Below are positions 17,225-26,146 of a stretch of DNA of 57,178 bases, one piece after another; positions within the stretch are counted from its first letter, which is position 1, and every line of letters starts with the position of its first letter. The notes beneath the pieces are model-generated. The model did no database searches and was not told where the DNA came from. It saw only the letters and a program-made list of their open reading frames with translations. Both the position numbers and the translations under genes were made by a program. The DNA is from Bacteroidota bacterium (GTDB lineage: Bacteria; Bacteroidota; Bacteroidia; Cytophagales; Cyclobacteriaceae), in NCBI GenBank assembly GCA_023417065.1, contig JAEZGH010000173.1, forward strand, positions 1 to 57,178, read 5' to 3'.

Positions 17225-17650
17225 TTGAAACTTTACCAAAAAGAAATCACCCTGCCGCCCGCGCGTCGTGGATTTCATCTCATAACGGCAGCAATTGAGA
17301 AGGCCATGCCCGAGCTCAGGAACATTCGGATCGGACAAATGCAGGTGTTCATCAAACACACGTCGGCGAGCTTATCCATTAATGAGAATGCAGATCCGAC
17401 AGTGCGTGTTGACTTTGAAAGTCATTTCAACAAGATGGTTCCTGAGAACGCTCCCTACTATCGTCACAATAGCGAAGGCCCTGACGACATGCCTGCCCAC
17501 ATTAAGGCGTCGCTGCTCGGAAGCTCGGTGCTCATTCCTGTTACCAACGGCAGCCTGAATCTCGGCATCTGGCAAGGCATCTACCTTTGCGAACACCGCG
17601 ACGACGGCGGATCAAGACGAATAGTGATTACCCTATACGGAACGGAGTAG
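17225..17650 (+). CDS. YjbQ/UPF0047 family protein
   Basis: The 141-residue protein matches the YjbQ (UPF0047) pattern: GFHLITAAIEKAMPELRNIRIG, FIKHTSASLSINENADP, HIKASLLGSSVLIPV and GTWQG-like LGIWQGIYLCEHRD. Members form compact trimers, and some have weak thiamine-phosphate synthase activity; the physiological role is unsettled. The first plausible start is a TTG at 17225; no ATG lies in frame after the TAA at 17168. The short spacing and lack of a shared operon suggest an independent gene. Confidence 0.88.
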   Translation: MKLYQKEITLPPARRGFHLITAAIEKAMPELRNIRIGQMQVFIKHTSASLSINENADPTVRVDFESHFNKMVPENAPYYRHNSEGPDDMPAHIKASLLGSSVLIPVTNGSLNLGIWQGIYLCEHRDDGGSRRIVITLYGTE

Positions 17651-17784
17651 AGCTCGTGTGCCGGTTGCCGGTTACCATCGCCGGTTTCTTAGCCGTGAGC
17701 CTTGAAATCTGAACTTGAACGTCCATCGTGACAATTTATTACAATTGTTTACCCGCGGATGACACCGTCCGTTTACGAGACACG

Positions 17785-17792
17785 TACCTTTG
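17785..17792 (+). promoter_or_regulatory. TACCTTTG, Bacteroidota-type -7 element
   Basis: TACCTTTG fits the TAnnTTTG consensus exactly. It is 34 bases before the ATG at 17826, which supports that start over the upstream TTG (17790) and ATG (17796), since those fall in or next to the promoter. No clear -33 TTG is seen at the usual distance. Confidence 0.45.
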
Positions 17793-17825
17793 AGTATGAC
17801 TTCTGAAAACACCCGCAGTTCACTT

Positions 17826-18902
17826 ATGGAAAGTGTCAAGACCATCACCCTGGCGGTAAGCTTCCTTACCATAGCGCTGATCATAATCACCGGATATACC
17901 ACCACGCAGAACAAAGAAAAGCTCGTCAGCCTTTCCGGTGACTGGCGGATTGCCCTCGGCGATAATATGAAGTTTGCCAGCCCGGATTACGACGACGCTG
18001 ACTGGGAAAAGATTTACGTCCCTTCCAACTGGCAGCGCGAAGGCTTTCGGAATTATCACGGCTATGCCTGGTACCGGCGCACGTTCAAGCTCAACTTCGA
18101 TGGCAAGGCTCCTGTCTATCTTGAACTCGGCAGAGTTGACGACGTAGATGAAGTTTACGTCAACGGCCACCTCATCGGCCGTACCGGCGGCTTTCCACCA
18201 AACTACTTCACAGCATATAACTATCCCAGAAAGTATTTCGTGCCGACGGAACACCTTAACCTGCACGGCAGGAACGTCATCGCCGTACGCGTCTATGACG
18301 AAGGCGGCGAAGGCGGAATCGTGGGATCGGCTGCATCTATCGGACTGTACAGCTATCCGAATTTCTCCGACAACAGTGTCAATCTGTTCGGACTGTGGAA
18401 CTTCCACCTGGGCGATGATACCGCATGGGCATCTCCTGAATTTAAAGACGACGACTGGGAGAAAATACTTGTTCCGGCAACCTGGGAATCACAGGGATTT
18501 GCCGATTACGACGGTTACGCCTGGTATCGTCGGACCATCAGACTGCCCGAGAAACTGAACCCGCGCGACATGCTTTTACTCATCGGCAAAATAGACGACC
18601 TGGATCAGGTGTACGTCAATGGTAAACTCATCGGCGGCACGGGGCGCATTGAAAAACGATGGGCGTCTGATCAGGAATGGCGCAAATTCCGCACATACGA
18701 AATCCCCGACGGACTCCTCCGCCCCGGCAGAGAAAACGTCATCGCCGTTCGGGTTTACGACCAGGTAGGCAATGGCGGTATCTATGAAGGCCCGGTTACG
18801 CTACTGCCTCAAAGTGAATACAAAGAGTTCTGGCGAAACTATCGCGCAAACAGAAGCACCGGAGAAAACTTCGTTGACTGGCTTTCATCTTATTTTGACT
18901 AA
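17826..18902 (+). CDS. Secreted protein of two galactose-binding-like (GH2 N-terminal-type) domains, copy A
   Basis: After an N-terminal hydrophobic segment (TITLAVSFLTIALIIITG) the protein consists of two beta-sandwich domains of about 150 residues. Each has the same landmarks: L.G.W....GD, a VP..W...GF..Y.GYAWYR segment, LG.(V/I)DD(V/L)D.VYVNG, and NVIAVRVYD. This is the sugar-binding jelly-roll fold found at the N-terminus of family 2 glycoside hydrolases, but there is no catalytic barrel. The role is probably carbohydrate or glycoconjugate binding in the periplasm or at the surface. The paralogue at 18921 follows after 18 bases, so they form one operon. An in-frame ATG at 17796 and a TTG at 17790 are alternative starts. 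Confidence 0.82.
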   Translation: MESVKTITLAVSFLTIALIIITGYTTTQNKEKLVSLSGDWRIALGDNMKFASPDYDDADWEKIYVPSNWQREGFRNYHGYAWYRRTFKLNFDGKAPVYLELGRVDDVDEVYVNGHLIGRTGGFPPNYFTAYNYPRKYFVPTEHLNLHGRNVIAVRVYDEGGEGGIVGSAASIGLYSYPNFSDNSVNLFGLWNFHLGDDTAWASPEFKDDDWEKILVPATWESQGFADYDGYAWYRRTIRLPEKLNPRDMLLLIGKIDDLDQVYVNGKLIGGTGRIEKRWASDQEWRKFRTYEIPDGLLRPGRENVIAVRVYDQVGNGGIYEGPVTLLPQSEYKEFWRNYRANRSTGENFVDWLSSYFD

Positions 18903-18920
18903 CAGGAGGAGACATAGATT

Positions 18921-19922
18921 ATGAGCAGATGGATTATTTGGATGTTGCTCTCGGTGGCGGTCATACCCGCATATGGTCAACGTGACGGCAACTGGAAAAA
19001 GGTCATCGACCTCAAGGGAAGATGGCTGTTTTCGATCGGAGATAATAAGCGATGGGCAGATCCCGACTATAACCACCGCGATTGGGAAACGATATGGGTT
19101 CCTTCCAAGTGGGAGGATCAGGGATTCAACGGATATGACGGCTACGCGTGGTATCGCCACACATTTGACGGCACGCTGCTGAAGGATCAGGAACTGACAT
19201 ACACCCTCATTCTCGGATATATCGACGACGTCGATGAAGTTTATGTCAACGGTGTTAAGATTGGGTCCTCGGGATCATTCCCGCCCCGGTTTCACACTGC
19301 CTACAACGCAAAGCGCACCTACAACATTCCGCGTGAAGTGATTCGCTTCAATGGCAAAAACGTCATCGCTGTGCGCGTCTACGATTCAGGTATCGAAGGC
19401 GGTATCATCAAAGGCGATGTGGGTATCTTCACTGACGAAGACGCAAAAATGTTTGCCGTAAACCTTCAGGGGTTGTGGGACTTCACCACGGAGGAGCGTT
19501 ACTTCATCTCACGCGATGTCAAGAAACGTAATGATCGCACGCCGGCGCCTGACGCTACGTGGACAACCATCAACGTGCCCGGCCCGTGGGAACACCAGGG
19601 CTTCGAACGCTTTGATGGAACAGCCTGGTACCGGAAACAATTTTTTGTTCCAAAATCCCTCGAAGGCGAGGACCTCGTGCTCGTAATGGGGCGTATCGAT
19701 GATTACGATGAAACTTATGTCAACGGAAAACTGGTTGGCTCCACTGATCAATACAACAGCCTGCGCGTATATCACTTCCCTCCCGGGGTGTTGCGCCCCG
19801 GTGCGATTAACCTGCTGATGATTTACGTCGCCGACTACGCCGGAATGGGCGGCATCTACGAAGGCCCGGTTGGCATCATGAAGCAGTCGCAATTCACACG
19901 CTTCATGCGATGGCGGAATTGA
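18921..19922 (+). CDS. Secreted protein of two galactose-binding-like domains, copy B
   Basis: The 333-residue paralogue of the preceding gene has a signal peptide (WIIWMLLSVAVIPAYGQ) and the same two-domain plan. Its first domain matches the first domain of copy A (GSFPPRFHTAYN against GGFPPNYFTAYN), and its second matches the second (GGIYEGPVGIM against GGIYEGPVTLL). The domain duplication therefore came before the gene duplication. The WYR and VYVNG landmarks are kept in all four domains. No catalytic domain is present. The gene ends 55 bases before the convergent response regulator gene. Confidence 0.85.
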   Translation: MSRWIIWMLLSVAVIPAYGQRDGNWKKVIDLKGRWLFSIGDNKRWADPDYNHRDWETIWVPSKWEDQGFNGYDGYAWYRHTFDGTLLKDQELTYTLILGYIDDVDEVYVNGVKIGSSGSFPPRFHTAYNAKRTYNIPREVIRFNGKNVIAVRVYDSGIEGGIIKGDVGIFTDEDAKMFAVNLQGLWDFTTEERYFISRDVKKRNDRTPAPDATWTTINVPGPWEHQGFERFDGTAWYRKQFFVPKSLEGEDLVLVMGRIDDYDETYVNGKLVGSTDQYNSLRVYHFPPGVLRPGAINLLMIYVADYAGMGGIYEGPVGIMKQSQFTRFMRWRN

Positions 19923-19977
19923 CTCCCGATTTCTGATTGCTGCAATTTGGCCGGGAAGCTGATAACCGGCAACATTT

Positions 19978-20661
19978 TCACAATACCATCTTATACCCCG
20001 TCCCGTGGACGGTAAGGATAATTCTCGGATTGTCGGGATCTCGTTCAACTTTCTGGCGAAGGCGGACGATGAAGTTGTCTACTGTACGTGTGGTAGGTGT
20101 TTCGTCGTAGCCCCACACCTTCTCGAGCAGGTCGTGACGGGTGATGATTTGGTTGCTGTGCGAGACCAGGTGATGCAGAATCGCGAACTCCTTATGCGAC
20201 ATCCGCACCTCTGCCCCACTCTCGTCGTGCGCCGTGTAAGCGGAGAAGTTCACTTTCAGTCTGCCAATCTGAACAGTGTCGTCGTGCTGGACTGACGAAC
20301 CTTTGCGGCGAAGGATGGCCTTGACACGGGCCATAAGTTCACGAATGCTGAAAGGCTTCGTGATATAATCATCCGATCCCAGTTCGAAGCCGATTACCTT
20401 GTCGATCTCCTCACCTTTTGCGGTCAGAAACACAATGGGCACATCAATACCCTTTGCACGAACCTTCTTACATACGTCAAAACCCGACATCTCAGGCATC
20501 ATCACATCGAGAATTACGAGGTCAAAGTGATCGTTGAGGATTTTGTCAAGCGCCTCTACACCATTCGACGCAGATGCAACCTGATACCCTTCAAACGTCA
20601 GGTTGTCGGCAAGTCCGCGTACCATATTGGGTTCGTCATCGACGATAAGAATTCGTGCCAT
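19978..20661 (-). CDS. OmpR-family response regulator
   Basis: The 227-residue protein has an N-terminal receiver (ILIVDDEPN, phospho-acceptor D52 in VILDVMMPEMSG, FLTAKGEE) and a C-terminal winged helix (MSHKEFAILHHLVSHSNQ, RTVDNFIVRLRQKVE, TVHGTGYKMVL). The partner kinase gene lies immediately upstream: its TAA stop is followed directly by this ATG. Likely targets include the divergent TonB receptor beyond the kinase, by position only. Confidence 0.95.
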   Translation of the reverse strand: MARILIVDDEPNMVRGLADNLTFEGYQVASASNGVEALDKILNDHFDLVILDVMMPEMSGFDVCKKVRAKGIDVPIVFLTAKGEEIDKVIGFELGSDDYITKPFSIRELMARVKAILRRKGSSVQHDDTVQIGRLKVNFSAYTAHDESGAEVRMSHKEFAILHHLVSHSNQIITRHDLLEKVWGYDETPTTRTVDNFIVRLRQKVERDPDNPRIILTVHGTGYKMVL

Positions 20662-22230
20662 TTACTGTGCCATTAGAGTTGGAAAAATAAGACGAAATTT
20701 GCTGCCCTTGTCAAGCGCGCTTTCTACAGTGACGCGTCCATTGTGCGCCTCCATGGTCTTTTTAACAATCGTAAGTCCGAGTCCGGATCCTTTGGTCTGG
20801 TGAACGTTTCCCATAGGCGCGCGATAAAACTGTTCGAAAATATCTTTCTGATAAGAACGCGGTATTCCGATACCGTGATCCTCTACTTCAATCCATGTTG
20901 ATGTTTCGCCGCGACCGGTGCGAACGTGAACCGTTTTTTCGTCACGGCTGTACTTGATGGCATTGTCAACAAGGTTCAGGAATGCTTCAGCTATCGCCTC
21001 GCGGTCCCCCCTCACTTTCACCGACAACGTGGCTGGTGTGAAGTCAACCACAAATCCCTTCTCCTGCAAATGCTCGCGATAAGCATGGAGTACCTCCTCA
21101 CAAAGTGCGTTGAGGTCTACGTCGCCCTGGGTGTATGCCTTCTTGTTCGCATCCATTCGTGAGAAGTTCAGGATGCGATTCACGATGCCCGAAAGTCTGG
21201 CGGTCTCTTTTGAAATAATCTGATAGTACTCGTGTTTCTTCGCTTCGGGTACGCGATTCATTTCGAGGGTTTCTGCATACATGCTTATAAGTGAAAGCGG
21301 CGTGCGGATTTCGTGGGACACATTGGATACGAACTCACTCTTGGCTTCCGACAAACGAACCTGGTAGCGGATATTCCGATACAGGAGGATCATTACCGCG
21401 ATGAGTATCACGAGCAGGATCACCAATACCGCTACGCTGGTTTGTGAGCGTTCTTTGACCAGCTGCGCCAGCGAGGCTTCCTTCATCTGTATCCCGATTT
21501 CATACCCTGGAATCAGCCAGAATGGCTTGCGGAAGTCATCGTCGGCCCGCAGCTGGGCTACGCCATCGTCGCGGTGTTCGTTGAACGTGGAGTAAACCAT
21601 TGCATTTGCCCTGTTCCGGTATGCCGAAATGATAAATTTCTCACCTGCGACAGACTGCATTTTTGGTCCAAGACTCACTGAAATAAACTTGTCCAGATCG
21701 AGGAATATGATAGCAAACCGGTAAAGGCGAACGTCGTCGTCCAGCACAAAGATCAGGGGAACGAAGCGGTCGGATACGAGTGAGTCAGGCTCAATCTTCC
21801 TGAATCCGGCTTCAAAATAGGTTTGCAGTTTTTTCAGCCGTCCGCGTTCCCCGGATTCGAAACGACGCGCCCACTGCTGAAGTGTGTCAGCCGGTATGCT
21901 GTCGGCATTTAGTCTTAGAAAGCGATGAGTCGTTGAGCCATCTGACAGGTACAAGAGCGGAATGCTGCCGATATCCAGTCCAGGCAACGTATCAGGTGCA
22001 GCGTCTCCGTGCCGGACCAGCGAAATATTGATCTTGTTGGCCCAGCTGGCAATAATGTCGTCGGAGTACTGGTTTACGGAAAACAGGACCGCATCGAGCT
22101 GATTTTGGTAGATATCCTGGATAAGCCTCTCGTTTTTCGTCCACGACATCAGTTCATAGATCAGAAAGCCCGCAGGAAGAAACGCCAGCAGCAGGAAGGC
22201 GAGGGTAATTTTCTTTAAGGGGCTCTTCAT
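20662..22230 (-). CDS. Sensor histidine kinase of an OmpR-type two-component system
   Basis: The 522-residue protein has two transmembrane helices (about 8-27 and 264-284) enclosing a periplasmic sensor domain of about 235 residues with no family that I recognise. The kinase core has H306 in SHEIRTPLSLI, an N box (NLVDNAIKYSRDE), VEDHGIGIP and GSGLGLTIVKKTMEAH. It is the first gene of a two-gene operon with no gap to the response regulator. It is transcribed away from the TonB receptor at 22372, with 141 bases between them, a common arrangement when the pair controls that gene. Confidence 0.94.
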   Translation of the reverse strand: MKSPLKKITLAFLLLAFLPAGFLIYELMSWTKNERLIQDIYQNQLDAVLFSVNQYSDDIIASWANKINISLVRHGDAAPDTLPGLDIGSIPLLYLSDGSTTHRFLRLNADSIPADTLQQWARRFESGERGRLKKLQTYFEAGFRKIEPDSLVSDRFVPLIFVLDDDVRLYRFAIIFLDLDKFISVSLGPKMQSVAGEKFIISAYRNRANAMVYSTFNEHRDDGVAQLRADDDFRKPFWLIPGYEIGIQMKEASLAQLVKERSQTSVAVLVILLVILIAVMILLYRNIRYQVRLSEAKSEFVSNVSHEIRTPLSLISMYAETLEMNRVPEAKKHEYYQIISKETARLSGIVNRILNFSRMDANKKAYTQGDVDLNALCEEVLHAYREHLQEKGFVVDFTPATLSVKVRGDREAIAEAFLNLVDNAIKYSRDEKTVHVRTGRGETSTWIEVEDHGIGIPRSYQKDIFEQFYRAPMGNVHQTKGSGLGLTIVKKTMEAHNGRVTVESALDKGSKFRLIFPTLMAQ

Positions 22231-22371
22231 TCGCGGGTTAATAACTCAGTCAGCAATAATACGTCGCGAAGGGTTGCATTGGTTGCCACTTTCCCAAAAA
22301 AATGCGCCGGATATAAAACCGGGGAACCACCTGACCTTAATGGCTTCAGATTTTAACCCTCCGATCTGAAC

Positions 22372-24792
22372 TTGTATAAGATGAACAAACGGGGATGCTT
22401 GCTTCTGTTGTTTCTTTCGCTGAGCCTTAGCCTATGGGGTCAGACGAGATTTGTTTTATCCGGAAAGGTCTACGACGAAAACAATGTTGCCATCCCGTTT
22501 GCAAATGCCGCGTTATACAGCGCTGACTCAACGCTTGTCACGGGAGCGGTGTCAGACGAGGGCGGAAACTTCGCAATAGAAGCGAACGAGGGTGTTTACT
22601 ACCTGGAGGTATCTTTCCTCTCATATGAATCCAAAACCATTCGCGACATACACCTGAACCGCAATATTGCGCTGAACAATATCCAGCTTCGGGCATCATC
22701 GCAGGTGCTTGAGTCGGTCGTGATTCAGGGCGAGCGAAGTCAGATGGAGTTGTACCTCGACAAGCGTGTTTTCCAGGTGGGCAAGGACTTGAGCAACATC
22801 AGCGGCAGCGCTTCGGAGATACTCGACAATGTTCCTTCCGTCACCGTCGACGTTGAGGGGAACATCAGCCTTCGCGGCAGCCAGAACGTCCGCGTGCTGA
22901 TCGACGGCAAGCCGTCAGGCCTCGCGGGAATAAGTACTGCCGACGCCTTGCGACAGCTTCAGGGAAACCTGATTGAAAGCGTTGAAGTAATTACCAACCC
23001 GTCGGCACGGTATGACGCCGAAGGGGAAGTGGGCATCATCAACATCATCCTCAAAAAGGAAAACCGCAAGGGCGTCAATGGTTCCTTCTCCGTTAACGGT
23101 GGCCACCCTGATAACTTTGGCGCCTCCGCTAACGTGAACTTCCGGCGCGAGAAGTTCAATTTCTTCACGAGCTATGGCTTTGCATATCGCTCCGGCCCCG
23201 GGCGGGGAAACTCATTCCAGCGGTTCAGTCTGCCCGACACCACGTTTTCGTATTATCAGTTTGACGAACGCGTGCGCAGTGACCGCTCGCACAACCTGCG
23301 CGCCGGGATTGATTACTATTTCGACGACAAGAACGTGCTCACCGGATCGTTTGTCATCCGCAGATCTCAGGGACTCAACAAAACAGCGAACACCTTCGAC
23401 GACTACGATGCCAACAATCAGCTTGTGCAAACCGTGATCCGCCGGGAACGCGAAGAAGAGCCGGAAGTTAATTCAGAGCTTGCCCTCAGTTATCGCCGCG
23501 ACTTTTCCCGAAAAGGCAGATTACTCACCGCAGACATCAAATGGATCGAGAACGTGGAAACTGAGAATGCGACCTTCACCGAAAGAAACGTCACGCGCGA
23601 CTCCGTGAGCTATCAACGTTCAGGAAATACCGAAAATGAACGCAACGCGCTGGTCCAGATAGATTACATTCATCCATTTGCAGACAAAGGCCGTTGGGAA
23701 GCAGGAGTCAAGAGCACGCTGCGCGTAATTGATAACGACTTCAGCGTCGAAGATCAGGACACGGAAACCGGTGCATGGACCGTGCGAAATCAACTGAATA
23801 ACAACCTCATCTATACCGAGAACATTCACGCTGCCTATTTCATTATCGGCAATGAAATAAAACAGTTCTCCTGGCAGGCAGGACTACGCGGTGAACTATC
23901 TGACATATCGGTTGAACTCGTTCAGGACAATCAAAAGGAATATCAGAACTACTTCAACCTTTTCCCGAGTGCGCACCTCTCCTATCAGTTCACTCCCGAT
24001 CGTACGATTCAACTGAGTTACAGTTACCGCCTCAGCCGGCCCAGGTTCAGGGAACTGATGCCATTTTCAAACTATAGCAACAACCGTGATATCTCCGTCG
24101 GCAATCCCAACCTTCGTCCGGAATACACGAATTCCATTGAGGCGGGGTATCTTATTAACTGGCCATCGGGATCGTTCCTGTCAAGTGTTTATTATCGCTA
24201 TCGCACCGGTATTGTTCAGCGGATTCCGATCATCGATTCGGTAGGCTTCACACGCAGCTATCCGGTGAACCTTGGGACGCAGGACGCTTACGGGCTCGAG
24301 CTTAACCTTTCGTGGAATCCCGTGAAGGCGTGGCGCCTCAACACCAATGGCAACTTCTACCGCGCCATCACCGAAGGGAATTACAACGATGAGAACTTTT
24401 TCGCCGACACGTATACGTGGACGATGCGCACCACTTCGCGGGTGACATTCCTCAAAAAGTGGGATTTCCAAACGGGCTTCAACTATCGCGCGCCGCGGGA
24501 AACGCCACAGGGCCGCGACAAGTCGATGTACTTCATTGACCTGGGGTTGTCGCGCGATGTTCTCAAGGGCAACGGTACTCTTACATTCGCCGTTCGGGAT
24601 CTGCTCAACTCGCGGAAGTTTCGCAGCATCGTGGAGCGTCCTGAAGACGGCTACTTCTCGGAACGCGAGAATCAATGGCGCGTACGGCAATTTCTGCTGA
24701 CGTTCACGTATCGCCTCAACATGAAGAAAGAAACACGACAGCGCGAGGGTCCCCAGGGCGGCGATGGCGACTTCGACATGGGTGAAGACTAA
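22372..24792 (+). CDS. TonB-dependent receptor of the outer-membrane beta-barrel (OMP_b-brl_3) type
   Basis: The 806-residue protein has a signal peptide (CLLLLFLSLSLSLWGQT), a carboxypeptidase-like beta domain at about 27-110 and a plug domain at about 120-220 (ILDNVPSVTVDVEGNISLRG, VEVITNPSARYDAEG). A barrel follows with YSYRLSRPRF and YRYRTGIVQRIP. The VTVDVEGNISLRG and PSARYDAEG motifs belong to a receptor group distinct from SusC and from the receptor at 480. The substrate is unknown. It lies divergent from a two-component system and has no SusD-like or DUF4249 partner. The C-terminus is charged and glycine-rich (QGGDGDFDMGED) beyond the last barrel strand. Confidence 0.92.
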   Translation: MYKMNKRGCLLLLFLSLSLSLWGQTRFVLSGKVYDENNVAIPFANAALYSADSTLVTGAVSDEGGNFAIEANEGVYYLEVSFLSYESKTIRDIHLNRNIALNNIQLRASSQVLESVVIQGERSQMELYLDKRVFQVGKDLSNISGSASEILDNVPSVTVDVEGNISLRGSQNVRVLIDGKPSGLAGISTADALRQLQGNLIESVEVITNPSARYDAEGEVGIINIILKKENRKGVNGSFSVNGGHPDNFGASANVNFRREKFNFFTSYGFAYRSGPGRGNSFQRFSLPDTTFSYYQFDERVRSDRSHNLRAGIDYYFDDKNVLTGSFVIRRSQGLNKTANTFDDYDANNQLVQTVIRREREEEPEVNSELALSYRRDFSRKGRLLTADIKWIENVETENATFTERNVTRDSVSYQRSGNTENERNALVQIDYIHPFADKGRWEAGVKSTLRVIDNDFSVEDQDTETGAWTVRNQLNNNLIYTENIHAAYFIIGNEIKQFSWQAGLRGELSDISVELVQDNQKEYQNYFNLFPSAHLSYQFTPDRTIQLSYSYRLSRPRFRELMPFSNYSNNRDISVGNPNLRPEYTNSIEAGYLINWPSGSFLSSVYYRYRTGIVQRIPIIDSVGFTRSYPVNLGTQDAYGLELNLSWNPVKAWRLNTNGNFYRAITEGNYNDENFFADTYTWTMRTTSRVTFLKKWDFQTGFNYRAPRETPQGRDKSMYFIDLGLSRDVLKGNGTLTFAVRDLLNSRKFRSIVERPEDGYFSERENQWRVRQFLLTFTYRLNMKKETRQREGPQGGDGDFDMGED

Positions 24793-24843
24793 AGTCCCGC
24801 GGAATCCGTATAAATTCAGGAAAATCAACACAACGGAAGGCGA

Positions 24844-25623
24844 ATGACGCATCAGCAACGGGTGGCAGCAGAGCTTGCACTTTGGCAGGCCGAGATGAAG
24901 AAGAGTCCTTCGCTGTTCAACGGTTTGTCGAAAAGCGTTCAGGATCGTATGAATCGGATAATCCCTGAAAAGATTCATCGGGCCATAACGGAAGCGATCA
25001 AACAGATGACGCGGGCGGTAATCTTTGGTGCGGAAATAACTTCCCCAAAGGAACCGAAGGACTTCAAAATAGAGGTACGCGAATTTCTGGTCAGGGACAA
25101 GATCAACTTCTACAGCAAGACCGCCGCTGCGGAGGGTGCAGTTACGGGAGCGGGTGGTTTTCTGCTCGGGCTGGCAGATTTTCCTATCTGGCTTTCGCTG
25201 AAGATGAAGATGCTCTACGAGATCGCAGGGATCTATGGTGCCGACGTGCGGAATTACAAGGAACGCGTTTATCTGCTCCACATCTTTCAGCTGACGTTTT
25301 CAAGTCAGAGGAACCGGAATGCCGTTTACCGCACTCTCGAGAACTGGGACGAAGTCGAGCAGGCGCTGCCGGACAACATCAATGACTTCGACTGGCGGAC
25401 GTTCCAGCAGGAGTACCGCGACTACATCGACCTGGCGAAATTATTTCAGTTGATCCCGGGCGTAGGTGCAGTGGTCGGGGCGTACGTGAACCATCGTCTC
25501 ACGCGAAAGCTTGGCAACACGGCCATGAACGCTTACCGCATGCGGTGGCTGAAGCATTCATCGGCTGGTAAATATGCCATCACCCCTGGCCGCCGTCAGG
25601 ACCCTCCCATTCGCCCGGGTTAA
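24844..25623 (+). CDS. EcsC family protein
   Basis: The 259-residue protein shows the EcsC-family layout: helical N-terminus, a glycine-rich hydrophobic centre (TGAGGFLLGLADFPIWLSLKMKMLYEIAGIYG), and a second one near the end (LIPGVGAVVGAYVNHRLTRKLG) followed by NAYRMRWL. Members are membrane-associated and of unknown biochemical role. It starts 52 bases after the TonB receptor on the same strand and could be read through with it. Confidence 0.82.
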   Translation: MTHQQRVAAELALWQAEMKKSPSLFNGLSKSVQDRMNRIIPEKIHRAITEAIKQMTRAVIFGAEITSPKEPKDFKIEVREFLVRDKINFYSKTAAAEGAVTGAGGFLLGLADFPIWLSLKMKMLYEIAGIYGADVRNYKERVYLLHIFQLTFSSQRNRNAVYRTLENWDEVEQALPDNINDFDWRTFQQEYRDYIDLAKLFQLIPGVGAVVGAYVNHRLTRKLGNTAMNAYRMRWLKHSSAGKYAITPGRRQDPPIRPG

Positions 25624-26146
25624 TATAGCCGCTCTCTCCAAAACTGAACTGATTGGCGTAGTTTGACAACCCGTAGCAGCAACCAGCTAACAGTCACCCA
25701 GCTAGCCGGTCACCAGCGATCTACTAACCGGGTAATCAGGCGCGATCTGCCTCCCGGCCACCCGGCTGCCCCTCCTGAGTATTCCGAAGTATGCCCGAAG
25801 CGGGCTCGAGGTAAGCGCGCAGTAAGCGCGCGGAAAGTACCAGGCGTACCAGACCCGTACCAGATCCGATAATGATCCGGCCGGGTTCCGGTTTTTCAGG
25901 TGGTAGATCGGAACCCGGTCGGATCGTCCGGAGCTCTGGTAGGGATAAGATGCGGCTGGTACTTTCCCCGCGCTGCACTTTAGCTGCCTTCGACAAGCAC
26001 TTAATACTACTTTGGGAATGTTGCGATGCTCTTGTGGGGTCAAGACTCAAATGCAGTCCGGCGCCTCCCCTTTTCTTCGCACGCAATGCCCCGGAGCCAG
26101 GGCGAGCATCATATTTTAGATAGTGATAATATAAAAAAGCAACCCT
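25624..26146. other. Non-coding stretch with a long inverted repeat
   Basis: These 523 bases hold no convincing gene. Open frames of about 80-116 codons exist on both strands, but they overlap each other, mirror the inverted repeat and resemble no protein family. The stretch includes the 146-bp inverted repeat at 25828-25973, a tandem pair of GTAAGCGCGC (25811-25820 and 25822-25831), and a C/G-rich leader at 25670-25770 with CCAGCTA-type repeats. The last 40 bases are AT-rich and probably carry the promoter of the YceI gene. Confidence 0.6.
25828..25973. repeat. 146-bp imperfect inverted repeat
   Basis: The basal stem pairs AAAGTACCAG (25834-25843) with CTGGTACTTT (25956-25965), flanked by GCGCGG and CCGCGC. 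The apical stem pairs CCGGGTTCCG (25881-25890) with CGGAACCCGG (25909-25918) around an 18-base loop. Between them the arms match only partly. TACCAG occurs three times in the left arm (25838, 25847, 25859) and twice inverted in the right. This could be a folded RNA, a REP/MITE-like element or a double terminator; I see no T-tract next to it. Confidence 0.65.

Noticed and set aside
24181..25281. Minus-strand open frame of 366 codons across the receptor end and EcsC gene
   Set aside because: It is antisense to two confident genes, is arginine/histidine-rich as expected from reading coding sequence backwards, and matches no family.
25702..26086. Overlapping minus-strand open frames of 113 and 116 codons in the inverted-repeat region
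   Set aside because: They exist because the inverted repeat lacks stops in these frames; there is no domain and the two frames exclude each other.
25624..26146. CRISPR array or phage attachment site
   Set aside because: Repeats are inverted and irregular, with no regular spacers, cas genes, integrase or tRNA nearby.
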